A DNA stretch of 64,000 nt from Oscillatoria sp. FACHB-1406. GTDB lineage: Bacteria > Cyanobacteriota > Cyanobacteriia > Cyanobacteriales > Spirulinaceae. The first letter of the stretch is position 1. Every line of letters starts with the position of its first letter. The stretch spans positions 37,348-101,347 of the forward strand of contig NZ_JACJSM010000020.1 in NCBI RefSeq assembly GCF_014698145.1, in the 5' to 3' direction. A program made the position numbers and the translations under genes. The notes beneath the pieces are model-generated. The model did not search any database. It worked only from the letters and a program-made list of their open reading frames with translations, and had not been told where the DNA came from. Shown piece by piece: positions 44,539 to 53,681 of this stretch.

Positions 44539-45114
44539 ATGGGTATTTCATTACAAAAAGGACAACGAGTTTCACTAGAAAAAGTTGCCCCCGGATTAAA
44601 AGCAGCCTTCGTCGGGTTGGGATGGGACGTAAAAGCAACAGATACGGGACACGATTTCGATCTCGATAGTTCCGTTTTCCTGCTCGGAGCCAATGAAAAG
44701 ATTTTATCCGACCAACACTTCATTTTTTACAATAACCTAACCAGTCCCGATCCCGACCAATCTGTCAGACATATGGGAGACAATCTCACCGGAGCGGGCG
44801 AAGGCGACGACGAAGCGGTTATTGTCGATTTGCGAAAAGTTCCCGCAGACGTTGAAAAAATCGTTTTTGTCGTCACCATTCACGAAGCAGAAAGGCGCGG
44901 GCAAAACTTCGGACAAGTTCACAACGCCTTCGTGCGCTTAGTCGATGTGGAAAGCAAGAAAGAAGTGTTGCGTTACGATTTAGTTGAAGATTATTCAATT
45001 GAAACCGCCTTAATTATGGCAGAACTTTACCGTAAAGATGGCGAATGGCGAATGAATGCTGTTGGTGCGGGATATCAAGGCGGATTGCAAGCACTCCTAG
45101 ACCGATATAATTAA
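44539..45114 (+). CDS. TerD-family calcium-binding stress protein (copy 1)
   Basis: 191 residues from the ATG at 44539 (MGISLQKGQRVSLEKVAPGL). TerD domain with calcium-binding acidic loops HDFDLDSSVFLLGANEKI and GDNLTGAGEGDDEAVIVDL, then NFGQVHNAFVRLVD. TerD proteins belong to stress-response systems often linked to tellurite resistance, DNA damage or phage; the biochemical role is unsettled. A second copy lies 1 kb downstream at 46114-46713. No terC, terB or associated ATP-grasp genes lie beside it. It shares a 31-bp divergent region with lpxD. Confidence 0.92.
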   Translation: MGISLQKGQRVSLEKVAPGLKAAFVGLGWDVKATDTGHDFDLDSSVFLLGANEKILSDQHFIFYNNLTSPDPDQSVRHMGDNLTGAGEGDDEAVIVDLRKVPADVEKIVFVVTIHEAERRGQNFGQVHNAFVRLVDVESKKEVLRYDLVEDYSIETALIMAELYRKDGEWRMNAVGAGYQGGLQALLDRYN

Positions 45115-45116
45115 TT

Positions 45117-45247
45117 CGTAATTCGTAATTCGTAATTCGTAATTCAGCGCCTTATCCCTCGATTGAATTCTTACGAATTACGAAAAACCTCTGGAAACTG
45201 CTATTGTGTTATAACGGAGAGAGGGCGTAGCACTGCTATGCCCCTAC
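45117..45247. repeat. Heptamer array and palindrome before the Uma2 gene
   Basis: 45113-45147 consists of ATTCGTA units directly after the terD stop. 45223-45243 has arms GGGCGTAGCA and TGCTATGCCC around one base, followed by CCTACTTTTTCC, and may also terminate transcription. Confidence 0.7.
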
Positions 45248-45271
45248 TTTTTCCTAGTCTGTGAGGGCAAG

Positions 45272-45886
45272 ATGGTACAAGCACCCGTCAAACTCGAAAC
45301 CCTTCCCTTAATCGTTTCAACCGGAATAAACTTTTATGTTACCGAGAAGCAATTTGAGGAATTAACCGTATTAAATCGCGATTTAAGATTGGAAAGAACG
45401 GCAGAAGGAGAATTAATTGTGAGTCCTCCAACAGGATGGGAAACAGGGGAAAGTAATGTCAGACTTTCGACTCGATTATGTGTTTGGTGGGAAGAAAGTG
45501 GCGAACCAGGGAAAGTTTTCGATTCCTCCACTGGATTTCGCCTTCCTAATGGTGCAATTCGTTCGCCCGATGCTTCTTGGGTGAGTGCCGAACGTTGGCA
45601 GGCTTTAACAACCGAACAAAAAGGAACATTTGCCGAAACTTGTCCCGATTTTGTGGTTGAATTGCGCTCTCGTTCCGACTCGCGATCGACACTGCAAGCG
45701 AAAATGCAAGAATATCTTGAAAATGGGGCAAGATTGGGTTGGTTAATCGACCCCTTTTCCCGACAAGTAGAAATTTATTCCCCAAATCGAGAGGTCGAAA
45801 TCCTCGAAAATCCAACTGAAGTATCAGCAGAAGCGATTTTACCGGGATTTATTTTAAACTTAACGCGGATTTGGGGAGAATTATAG
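45272..45886 (+). CDS. Uma2-family (DUF820) putative endonuclease
   Basis: 204 residues. PD-(D/E)xK-type fold common and numerous in cyanobacteria. Motifs: LELIVSPPTGWETGE-like region (ELIVSPPTGWETGESNVRLS), GFRLPNGAIRSPDASWVS, CPDFVVELRSRSDS with the active-site Glu and Arg, and YLENGARLGWLIDPFSRQVE. Members are proposed nucleases, some perhaps tied to mobile elements, but activity is unproved for most. The ATG at 45272 is preceded by GTGAGGGCAAG. It sits between the two terD copies with no evident link. Confidence 0.88.
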   Translation: MVQAPVKLETLPLIVSTGINFYVTEKQFEELTVLNRDLRLERTAEGELIVSPPTGWETGESNVRLSTRLCVWWEESGEPGKVFDSSTGFRLPNGAIRSPDASWVSAERWQALTTEQKGTFAETCPDFVVELRSRSDSRSTLQAKMQEYLENGARLGWLIDPFSRQVEIYSPNREVEILENPTEVSAEAILPGFILNLTRIWGEL

Positions 45887-46113
45887 GGGGCGCGCTCCCG
45901 CAAAAATCACCCGGACGGCGTGCAAAAATTTCCAATCATTCTCGATTGAGGGCGTGTTATCGAGCTTAATTTTAAATTTAAATGAAGTTTGAGGGGACTA
46001 TTCCCGAAATTATGGTTCTCTAGCTTGAAGCTCGATCATAGAGCGGCTTGCGTAACTTTTACAGCAGAGCGCAGGTTTAAAAGAAAATAAGCACAAAGCT
46101 TGGAGGAAGAAAA

Positions 46114-46713
46114 ATGGCAATTAATCTACAAAAAGGACAGCGAATTTCTTTAGCAAAAGAAGCACCGGGTTTGACGCGATTAATGTGCGGTTTAGGATGG
46201 GATGTTGCCAAGCAAGGTGGCTTTTTGGGGATATTTGGCGGCGGCGGCAGTAACTTCGATCTCGACTCCTCGGTGATTTGTTTGAATGCTAATGAAAAAC
46301 TTTCCAATAACAAAGATGTTATCTATTTTGGAAATTTACGTCATAGTTCCGGCGCAATTACTCATTTGGGCGATAACTTAACGGGAGCAGGTGAAGGAGA
46401 TGATGAAGAGATTCTGATCGATCTGCCCGCCGTTCCCGGAACCATTAACAAATTAGTAATTGTGGTCAATATTTATCAGTGCGTGTCGCGGGGTCAAGAT
46501 TTCGGGCAGGTGAATAATGCCTTTGTTCGTTTGGTCGATCTTGCGAATAATAAAGAAATTGCTCGCTATAATTTATCGGGGCGCGAGTATGAGGGAAGAA
46601 CGGGAATGATTATGGCAGAGATCTATCGCCAAAATGGGGATTGGAAAATGGCAGCAATTGGTGAGGGCATTCGGGCGAATGGATTAGAAGAAATTGTCAG
46701 ACCTTATAGCTGA
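46114..46713 (+). CDS. TerD-family calcium-binding stress protein (copy 2)
   Basis: 199 residues; strong ribosome binding site GGAGGAAG nine bases before the ATG. TerD domain with NFDLDSSVICLNANEKL, GDNLTGAGEGDDEEILIDL and DFGQVNNAFVRLVDL. Compared with copy 1 it has a Gly/Phe-rich loop insertion (GGFLGIFGGGGS) before the first acidic loop. The two proteins are clearly paralogous but diverged, so the duplication is not recent. A hairpin terminator follows 29 bp after the stop. Confidence 0.93.
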   Translation: MAINLQKGQRISLAKEAPGLTRLMCGLGWDVAKQGGFLGIFGGGGSNFDLDSSVICLNANEKLSNNKDVIYFGNLRHSSGAITHLGDNLTGAGEGDDEEILIDLPAVPGTINKLVIVVNIYQCVSRGQDFGQVNNAFVRLVDLANNKEIARYNLSGREYEGRTGMIMAEIYRQNGDWKMAAIGEGIRANGLEEIVRPYS

Positions 46714-46741
46714 GATCGGCTCGGTTTGAGTAAATGATGAG

Positions 46742-46782
46742 TCCTTCCGGGTAAAAAGTAGAAGGCTTTTTGCCCGGAAGGA
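46742..46782. terminator. Bidirectional terminator between terD copy 2 and the DUF3172 gene
   Basis: Stem TCCTTCCGGGTAAAAAG paired with CTTTTTGCCCGGAAGGA, 17 bp with one wobble, located between two convergent stop codons. A runs on one arm and T runs on the other suit both directions. Confidence 0.8.
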
Positions 46783-46794
46783 TTGACGTTAAAG

Positions 46795-47388
46795 CTAGAA
46801 ATTCTCCGTTCCTTTGGCGGGTTCTACTGCACCGGGTTTATTCACGAACAAATTACCCGCTTCGTCGTTCGGATAAATACAAGAAATATCCGGCGATTGG
46901 CTGTCGAGGGAACCCGTAAAGCCAAAGGTATTCATCCGGTTTTTACAATCGGCAACCTGCTCGTGACTGACGAGTTTTTGATTTTCGAGGAGACCCCAGT
47001 TATTGGTGCGCAAAACGCATCCCGGCTTCATTTTCGGTTGCGTAACGAAGACTTTAAAAGGATTAAGCGTGACAAAAACGCGCATATCGGTCACGATCGC
47101 GCTAGCACCGTATTGTTGACAAAACTCTGGATTGGGCGCGCTGCGATCGATAACAATACTGGAGGTAACGTTTTTGGGATCGTTGTTGTTATTGAGGCTT
47201 AAAATAATTCCGAGCGCGATCCCCAAGATCAAGACTCCCCCCAACAAAGCCAGCGTTCCGTAGTTCATATTGAAAAACGAACCTTTGGAGGCGGGAGTAG
47301 AACGCGACGAGGGACGCTCGTAAGCGCGATCGCGATCGTAATCGGTATCGTAAGAACGGTCGTAGGATGCGGGAGGTCTTCGTTTCAT
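46795..47388 (-). CDS. DUF3172 family protein
   Basis: 197 residues. A basic, Arg/Tyr/Asp-rich N-terminus (MKRRPPASYDRSYDTDYDRD) precedes one membrane helix (YGTLALLGGVLILGIALGII). The conserved domain follows: APNPEFCQQYGASAIVTDMR, then VFVTLNPFKVFVTQPKMKPG, with VLRTNNWGLLENQKL and a C-terminal tail. Found in cyanobacteria and plants; I know no established function. The single anchor places the domain on the lumenal or periplasmic side if the basic end stays in the cytoplasm. Four Cys residues may pair. Confidence 0.85.
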   Translation of the reverse strand: MKRRPPASYDRSYDTDYDRDRAYERPSSRSTPASKGSFFNMNYGTLALLGGVLILGIALGIILSLNNNNDPKNVTSSIVIDRSAPNPEFCQQYGASAIVTDMRVFVTLNPFKVFVTQPKMKPGCVLRTNNWGLLENQKLVSHEQVADCKNRMNTFGFTGSLDSQSPDISCIYPNDEAGNLFVNKPGAVEPAKGTENF

Positions 47389-47636
47389 CGGGTCTAGTAA
47401 CGATCTCTTTCTTTTAGTATGCCTTCAGATTGCAAAATCGGTAGCAACTTCCGCCGCGATCGCGCTACTCTAATTTCGAGGGAGCCAGCCAAACGCCCAA
47501 AAAAATCTCTCTCCCGACGGCGTAAATTAACGTTCGACCCTATCTAAAATTAAAGAATCTGGGAGATTTCCCCTCCAAGTCCCCCAACGCTGTCTATCGT
47601 ATTTCTTGTATAGCTTTTTAAAGATCGTTGCCCGCC

Positions 47637-48485
47637 ATGCCTGTTCTCCCTACGTTTTCTCCCGACTCCACCCACCTTGCAACCGCCGATAAACCCCTCA
47701 TTATTGCCGGACGTACTTTTCGCTCGCGCCTGATGACAGGAACGGGCAAATATGCCAATATCGACCTGATGCAGCAAAGTATAGCGGCGAGCGGCTGCGA
47801 AATCGTTACCGTCGCCGTGCGTCGCGTCCAAACCAAAGCACCAGGACACGAAGGGCTTGCCGAAGCCTTAGATTGGACAAAGATTTGGATGCTTCCCAAT
47901 ACCGCCGGTTGCCAAACCGCAGAAGAAGCGGTTCGCGTCGCCCGTTTGGGGAGAGAAATGGCAAAACTCCTCGGCCAGGAAGAGAACAATTTTGTCAAAT
48001 TAGAAGTTATTCCCGATCCTAAATATTTACTCCCCGATCCCATCGGCACTTTGGAAGCCGCAGAACAGTTAGTTAAAGAAGGATTTGCCGTTCTGCCCTA
48101 TATCAATGCCGATCCGCTGCTTGCCAAGCGATTGGAGGAAGCGGGCTGCGTAACGGTAATGCCTCTTGGTTCTCCGATTGGTTCGGGACAGGGCATCAAA
48201 AACGCCGCCAACATCCAGATTATCGTCGAAGAAGCTCGGGTTCCGGTAGTCGTCGATGCGGGGATCGGTACGCCGAGCGAAGCCGCAGAAGCGATGGAAA
48301 TGGGCGCAGACGCGCTACTGATTAATAGCGCGATCGCGCTCGCCCACAACCCGATCGCAATGGCAAAAGCAATGGGCTTAGCCGCAGAAGCAGGGCGCTT
48401 AGCCTACCTCTCCGGACGCATCCCCGTTAAGACTTACGCCAGTGCAAGTTCTCCTTTGACCGGAAGGGTGAGTAAGGAATTATGA
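47637..48485 (+). CDS. thiG: Thiazole synthase (ThiG)
   Basis: 282 residues from the ATG at 47637; a TTG at 47628 is also possible. Makes the thiazole phosphate of thiamine from DXP, the ThiS thiocarboxylate and dehydroglycine. Motifs: [63 protein letters not shown] and [20 protein letters not shown] with the LLINSAIA end. The Schiff-base lysine is the one in FVKLEV. ThiS and ThiO are not encoded beside it, and no TPP riboswitch is seen upstream. The stop is followed by repeats. Confidence 0.96.
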   Translation: MPVLPTFSPDSTHLATADKPLIIAGRTFRSRLMTGTGKYANIDLMQQSIAASGCEIVTVAVRRVQTKAPGHEGLAEALDWTKIWMLPNTAGCQTAEEAVRVARLGREMAKLLGQEENNFVKLEVIPDPKYLLPDPIGTLEAAEQLVKEGFAVLPYINADPLLAKRLEEAGCVTVMPLGSPIGSGQGIKNAANIQIIVEEARVPVVVDAGIGTPSEAAEAMEMGADALLINSAIALAHNPIAMAKAMGLAAEAGRLAYLSGRIPVKTYASASSPLTGRVSKEL

Positions 48486-48590
48486 GTTATGAGTTATGAA
48501 TGATGAAGGGTGAATAATGAATGATGAGTGGGGGAATTACGAATTACGAATTACGAATTACGAACTACGAACTACGAAAGTAAAGCCGGG
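48486..48590. repeat. Heptamer arrays GAGTTAT and GAATTAC
   Basis: GAGTTAT and GAATGAT units, then about six GAATTAC/GAACTAC units (the reverse-strand form of ATTCGTA), between thiG and the pentapeptide gene. Confidence 0.8.
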
Positions 48591-48619
48591 ATTTCTGGGT
48601 AATTTGTATCGGGTAGGAG

Positions 48620-50053
48620 TTAAGAGTCGGAAGCAGCGGGCAGTTCTAGCAACGGATCGCTGACAATCGCGTCCTTCATCTCGGTCTCACTCAAATAAGC
48701 ATCCATTAACACCGCACCCTTCAATTCAGCACCTCGCAAATCCGCACCCTTTAAGTTCGCCCCTCGTAAATTAACCCGAAATAAAATAGACTCGCTTAAG
48801 TCAGCGTCCGTAAGGTTTGCCGCCTCCAAATTCACATGAACCAATTCTGACTTTCTCAAATTTGCCCCATCGAGATTCGCACCCTGCAAATTCGCCTTAG
48901 TTAAATCCGCATCGCGCAAATCCGCGAAGCTCAAATCCGCTTGTAAAAGATTAGCCCCCGTCAGGTCTGCCCCTCGCAAATCCACCCCTTTCAACACCGC
49001 CCCCGTCAGGTCGGCGCGGCTGAGATCCGCATTGCGCAAGTCTGCCGCACTTAAATTGCAATCCTGCAACTTCGCTTCAGTAAAGTCGGTATTCCTCAAA
49101 TCACTCTGCTCGCAATTCGCTTCGTTCAGTAGCGCGCGCCGTAAATTTGCCGCACTCAAATCGCCGCCGCTAAAATCCACCTCACTTAAATTAGCGCGAC
49201 TGAGGTTCGCACCGTGGAGATCCACCCCAGCTAAATCGCAACTGCTCAAATTCACTCCCGCAAGGCTTGCTTCCGCAGCAATCAAGTAGGCTCCGGCTAA
49301 CTGAGGATTGAAGTTTTCAGGGAAGCGCGTTTTACGGCTATAAGTTGCGGTTTCAAAAATCGCATCGGCGATATTAGCGTCGGCGAGGTTAGCATCGGTG
49401 AGGTTGGTTCGGGTGAGGTTGGCTCGTTCTAAGTTCGTCCCGCTTAAGAGCGTGCGGCTGAGATTGGCTTCCCGCAAATCGGCATTTCTTAAATCGGCGT
49501 TGCTGAGGTTCGCCCCCTTGAGATTGAAACCGCGCAATGAAGCACGCGGCGCGAGCAGGCAGGCTCCCCATTTCGTCAAATCCAGCCCTTCGTCAAACAG
49601 AGTCCGATGGCTGTAGAGCATTTTGACTAAGGTTGCCCCTTCGAGGAGCGCGCCCCGGAGGTCTGCCCCGCTGAGATTCGCGCGCGACAAATTCGCTCGC
49701 GACAGGTTCGCCCCAACGAGATTGGTTTCAATGAGTGTGGCTTCTTGGAGGTCGGCTTCGGTGAGTTCTGCACCTACCAGTCGGCTCGCACTCAGATCGC
49801 TGCCTCGCAAGTTCGTCTTGCTTAGATTTGCGAGGTTGAGAAAAGCTTTGGCTATCAGCGCCGCTTGTAAGTTCGCCGAACTAAAGTCAGCCTCGATCGC
49901 TTCGGCGTATAAGAGAACGGCATTCTGAAGATTTGCGCCTTGAAGATCGACGTTTCGGAGATTGGCCCCTTTTAGCTCGGCTCCGGCTAAGTTCGCGCCT
50001 CGGAGACTTTGATTGCTGAAGTCTAAACGGTTGAATAAGTCGCCAGCGTTCAT
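48620..50053 (-). CDS. Pentapeptide-repeat protein
   Basis: 477 residues from the ATG at 50053 (MNAGDLFNRLDFSNQSLRGA). Almost the whole length consists of A(D/N)LXX repeats forming a right-handed quadrilateral beta helix. Two breaks, LYSHRTLFDEGLDLTKWGAC and TYSRKTRFPENFNPQLAGAY, look like conserved loops that divide the helix into three segments. There is no signal peptide or enzymatic domain. Such proteins are abundant in cyanobacteria and mostly uncharacterised; some mimic DNA. The upstream extension to 50182 is rejected because it is encoded by repeat DNA. Confidence 0.9.
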   Translation of the reverse strand: MNAGDLFNRLDFSNQSLRGANLAGAELKGANLRNVDLQGANLQNAVLLYAEAIEADFSSANLQAALIAKAFLNLANLSKTNLRGSDLSASRLVGAELTEADLQEATLIETNLVGANLSRANLSRANLSGADLRGALLEGATLVKMLYSHRTLFDEGLDLTKWGACLLAPRASLRGFNLKGANLSNADLRNADLREANLSRTLLSGTNLERANLTRTNLTDANLADANIADAIFETATYSRKTRFPENFNPQLAGAYLIAAEASLAGVNLSSCDLAGVDLHGANLSRANLSEVDFSGGDLSAANLRRALLNEANCEQSDLRNTDFTEAKLQDCNLSAADLRNADLSRADLTGAVLKGVDLRGADLTGANLLQADLSFADLRDADLTKANLQGANLDGANLRKSELVHVNLEAANLTDADLSESILFRVNLRGANLKGADLRGAELKGAVLMDAYLSETEMKDAIVSDPLLELPAASDS

Positions 50054-50304
50054 TCGGATTCGAGGATTACTTGTGCGAGGACTGCGGAACTTCAAAGCAT
50101 TATGGCATCCAATGCCGAGTGCGTCAAAAGGTGACGGGGAGACGGGGTGAATAATTGACAATAGATAATTAATAATGGACAACGTTCGTACAAATTAATT
50201 GCTCCCTTGAGGCGAAGCCTCTTTTTCTGCACATCCACCTCTTCAATTTTGACAGGTTTAAGCCCCGTATGTTCTCAGTAGAGTTGCTCGTGCAATCTCT
50301 AATT

Positions 50305-51594
50305 TTAATTGAACAAAAGAATAACGGCTTGCACAATACCGACGATAAACCCTAAAATTCCGCCTAAATTAACAATGGCTTGGAGTTCGCTCTTAACAAT
50401 GCCTTGAATAGCGTTCTCTAGGTCTTCGGGAGAAGTTGCTATAACTCTTTCGGTAATGACGGTATCGAGGGACAGGATGGGAATGACTCGAGCGACGAGA
50501 TTTTCAAGTTCTTGTTCGAGGTAGCGCTCGAGGACGAGGGAAAGTTCTTCGCTGGCAATTTCTAGGGAATTTGAGAGGGCGGCGGAGTTACGCAGGCGAC
50601 CGACTAAAATGGCAGCGATTTTATCCCAATCGACGGATTGACCGACTTCTTGCAAGACGCGAGCGCCGCTTTCTTTGAGGTAGTTGCGCGCGGTGTCGCG
50701 AATGGTTTGGCGAAGTTGGCGAACGGTAGAAACGGGGAGGTTTTGCAAGGAGAGGCTTTGCAACCAAAGTCGCAAGCGATCGCGGATTTCTAATAATAAA
50801 ATTAGCTCTTGCAGGCGAGCATTGCTCACTTCTTTTTCGTCTAAACAAAAGCTACGCAAGCGGGTTAAGGTGTTGCGCAAGCCAAAGAGATTGGCGACAA
50901 CCCAGTAAGTACCGCTGCTTTTTTCGCGAAACCCTTCGTCGATAATTTGAATATTGCGATCGGTGAGAAAATCGATGATGGCTTGGCGCAGTTTGTCCGG
51001 CGGCAGGACGACTTCGAGCAGCCAATCGGAGAGTTTGCGGGCTTGCAAGTCGGTGAGTTGAAAATCGAGCAAGACGCGATCGAAAACTTGGTCGATTTGC
51101 GCTTCGAGAAAGTTTTCTTGCCGCGCCCAAACTTTGAGGAGGCGCGGCAAAGATTCTGCAAAAAGGTCTCGTAAAATTTCGGCGAGGATTTTTGCAGTTC
51201 GCTGCTGCTTCTCGCCTTCCAACTGAGCGATCGCGAGTTGCAGGAGCCACAAAAGCGCGCCCCGTACTCGTTCCGGCTGCAACAACCGTCGCGTCAATTT
51301 TTGCAGTTCTCCCGGCGTAAGCAGGGAACCCATAATCGTATCGGAAATACGTTTGGCAAGGCGGTTTTGATTGCGGGGAATCAATCCCGGCGTGAAGGGA
51401 AGCTGGCGTTTGCCAAAATAAACCGCTTTGTACGGTCGAAAAAGCATTTTAATGGCGATATCGTTGGTGAAATAACCAATGATTGCGCCAGCGAGGGGAG
51501 GAACGGCAATGAGCCAGAGGGTAGACCAGTCCAAGGTTTTCAGTTGACAGGGGGCGAGGGCGACAGGGCTAAAGGGGTTACTGCCCCTTATCAA
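50305..51594 (-). CDS. DUF445 family membrane protein
   Basis: 429 residues. The N-terminal hydrophobic helix ([20 protein letters not shown]) runs into [20 protein letters not shown] and [20 protein letters not shown], the DUF445 signature. A long, mostly helical soluble part follows, then a C-terminal hydrophobic helix ([20 protein letters not shown]). The family is conserved from Firmicutes to cyanobacteria without a firm function. The first 15-20 residues are not well conserved, so the true start may be a little downstream of 51594, for example near [10 protein letters not shown]. Confidence 0.85.
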   Translation of the reverse strand: MIRGSNPFSPVALAPCQLKTLDWSTLWLIAVPPLAGAIIGYFTNDIAIKMLFRPYKAVYFGKRQLPFTPGLIPRNQNRLAKRISDTIMGSLLTPGELQKLTRRLLQPERVRGALLWLLQLAIAQLEGEKQQRTAKILAEILRDLFAESLPRLLKVWARQENFLEAQIDQVFDRVLLDFQLTDLQARKLSDWLLEVVLPPDKLRQAIIDFLTDRNIQIIDEGFREKSSGTYWVVANLFGLRNTLTRLRSFCLDEKEVSNARLQELILLLEIRDRLRLWLQSLSLQNLPVSTVRQLRQTIRDTARNYLKESGARVLQEVGQSVDWDKIAAILVGRLRNSAALSNSLEIASEELSLVLERYLEQELENLVARVIPILSLDTVITERVIATSPEDLENAIQGIVKSELQAIVNLGGILGFIVGIVQAVILLFN

Positions 51595-51724
51595 AAAGTT
51601 AGCACTTGAGAAGGTCTTGCTGCTACAAGGAAACTTTGAGTTCTATCGTCAATGGGAAGGGGAGGGAGCCTGAAAGGCTTATTCTTTCGTGGCAAGGCTC
51701 AAAATTTAGCTTTTTAATTTGCGG

Positions 51725-52444
51725 TCAATTTTCACTTTTTTCCAACACTAAAACCCCCATCATCCCACCGGCAATCGGGTAGTGTGTAGCGCGGGCGAAT
51801 CCGACCGTCCGGGCGAGCTTTTCTTGCTCGCTGCCTTTAACAAAACGGTCTAAACTCGGAGCGATATAAGCGTATTCTTCCCGGAGTTGGTAGCGTTGGG
51901 CGGTAGGAACGACGACGCTATCGAGATACCACTGTTGGAAGGTTTGCAGGACGGGATTTTCGGGGTGGTGAAAGTCGAGAATGGCAGCGCGCGCGCCGGG
52001 ATTGAGGACGCGGTGCAGTTCGCTCAGACAGCGAGGAATATCGACAACGTTGCGCAGCCCGTAGCCCATCGTCGCGCAGTCGAAGCTGTTGCTGTCAAAG
52101 GGAAGGCTCAAGACATCGCTTTCTACCCATTCGACGGGAGGGGTGGGGAAGCATCGGGCGGCGTTTTGGCGCGCGATCGCGAGTTGTTGGGCGGAAAAGT
52201 CTACACCGATGACTTTCCCGGTTTTACCGACTCGTCGCGCTAGGAGGAGGGCAAGATCGCCGCTACCGCAGCATAAATCTAGCCCGCGATCTCCCGGTTG
52301 CGGTTCCGCCCAGTTCGCAGCCATCTGCTTCCAAATGCGGTGCAATCCCCAACTTAATTCCTGATTGAGGCGATCGTAAACGGGCGCGATGCGGTTAAAG
52401 AGTGCTTGAATGTCTTCGGATTGAGGAGAAACGTTAGCCGTCAA
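51725..52444 (-). CDS. menG: Demethylphylloquinone/ubiquinone-type methyltransferase (MenG/UbiE)
   Basis: 239 residues. SAM-dependent C-methyltransferase. In cyanobacteria it methylates 2-phytyl-1,4-naphthoquinol in the last step of phylloquinone synthesis for photosystem I. Motifs: FNRIAPVYDRLNQELSWGLH, GLDLCCGSGDLALLLARRVG (SAM loop), FDCATMGYGLRNVVDIPRCL and HRVLNPGARAAILDFHHPE. Length is normal. The substrate assignment rests on the organism type, since MenG and UbiE are not separable by these motifs. The REC-GAF gene lies 40 bp upstream on the same strand. Confidence 0.92.
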   Translation of the reverse strand: MTANVSPQSEDIQALFNRIAPVYDRLNQELSWGLHRIWKQMAANWAEPQPGDRGLDLCCGSGDLALLLARRVGKTGKVIGVDFSAQQLAIARQNAARCFPTPPVEWVESDVLSLPFDSNSFDCATMGYGLRNVVDIPRCLSELHRVLNPGARAAILDFHHPENPVLQTFQQWYLDSVVVPTAQRYQLREEYAYIAPSLDRFVKGSEQEKLARTVGFARATHYPIAGGMMGVLVLEKSEN

Positions 52445-52484
52445 GAGTTGTTAAAGTTTTGAATGGATAATTTATATCGAGGTA

Positions 52485-53429
52485 TCAGCGCGAGCGGGCT
52501 AAGGCAAGCGTTAAGCCGAGTTGCCGCGCACACAGACCCATTAATTTTAAATCGTTTTGTTCGATTTCCGTCGGCTGCTGCCATTGCAGGGACAGCAAGG
52601 CTAACAGTTGATTTTGGAAGCAGATGGGAAAGAGGAGATGGGCGTGTAAATTTGCCGCTTGGTACGCCTCTGCTGCACCCTCGGGTATGGGAGTCGCACT
52701 GGAGTTCATCCACATTTGGGCTTCGGAGGTGGCGATCGCGATTTTGGCCAGAGGATCGCTCTCGAGCGCCACAGGCGGCGTTTCTGCCACCGCGTAAATC
52801 CCTTTCGCTCCCGTTGGCGCTTCTTCTTCGAGAAGTTGCAGGACGCAACCATCCGCCCCAAATCGCTTACCCGCAGCTACGGCTAGCGGTTCTAAACAAG
52901 CTTCAAGGGTATCGTAGGTTTGGGCGATCTCTAAGATGGCGGTGGTTAAATCTGTCTGTTGGTTTGCCCGTTCTAAGTCTTCACTGCGCTGTTTGAGGAG
53001 ATCGTAGGTTTCGGCGGCGCGATCGACCACAGTCTTGAGTTCGCTCGGATCCCAAGGTTTCGTTATATATTTATAAACTTGGCCGGAGTTAATCGCATCG
53101 ACGAGATCCTCAACATCCGTGAACCCCGTCAGAATAATCCGAACGGTATCGGGAAACTGAGGAACGGTTTGACTGAGAAATTCGGTTCCCTTCATCTCGG
53201 GCATCCGCTGATCGGAGATGATTACGGCGACTTCGCCTTCTTGAGCGAGAACTTCTAAGGCTTCAACCCCACTATCGGCTTTCAAAACACGGAAGTCTCG
53301 TCTAAAAGTCCGATACAGTAAATCGAGATTATCCGGTTCGTCATCCACAACCAGCATTTTGGGTTTTTTCCGTCGTTCTATCATCTTCAACTGCCGTATC
53401 GCGTTCTTGAGGGTATCATTCATAATCAC
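52485..53429 (-). CDS. Response regulator with receiver and GAF-like domain
   Basis: 314 residues. Receiver (about 22-145): KMLVVDDEPDNLDLLYRTFR, phosphoacceptor Asp in VAVIISDQRMPEMKG, ILTGFTDVEDLVDAINSGQV, YKYITKPWDPSELK. A coiled-coil helix (145-175) links to a GAF-like sensor domain (175-310). There is no DNA-binding or enzymatic output, so it probably acts through protein contacts or as a phosphate sink. Its kinase is not adjacent. The ATG at 53429 precedes the conserved start by about 20 residues; the Met at residue 3 is an alternative. Upstream of menG by 40 bp, possibly one transcript. Confidence 0.87.
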   Translation of the reverse strand: MIMNDTLKNAIRQLKMIERRKKPKMLVVDDEPDNLDLLYRTFRRDFRVLKADSGVEALEVLAQEGEVAVIISDQRMPEMKGTEFLSQTVPQFPDTVRIILTGFTDVEDLVDAINSGQVYKYITKPWDPSELKTVVDRAAETYDLLKQRSEDLERANQQTDLTTAILEIAQTYDTLEACLEPLAVAAGKRFGADGCVLQLLEEEAPTGAKGIYAVAETPPVALESDPLAKIAIATSEAQMWMNSSATPIPEGAAEAYQAANLHAHLLFPICFQNQLLALLSLQWQQPTEIEQNDLKLMGLCARQLGLTLALARSR

Positions 53430-53681
53430 TCACAATCATCACTTGGGGCAACATCAATCGTCTAAGTTTGATTGAATACAAACACCGAAACCGCCGCCTA
53501 CCCTTTTTGCTACCTCAGTCTAATTTCTGTCATTTCAAGGATTCTCGATCGTATCCATGTTTAGAGGTCTGCACTCGAGGCGCTTCATGACTTTAGGTGG
53601 TTCACTATCCTAATTATTAAGGTTGCCATTTTCGTATTTCCTAACTTTAGCTTAAGCTTGCTCGCCTGCACTCCTCGTGCC

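Noticed and set aside
47389..47636. A TPP riboswitch before thiG
   Set aside because: The conserved CTGAGA and ACCTGATC-type elements were looked for and not seen.
49032..49928. Long plus-strand frames within the pentapeptide gene
   Set aside because: Regular A(D/N)LXX codons keep the opposite strand open; these frames show only Lys/Ser/Ala runs and no family features.
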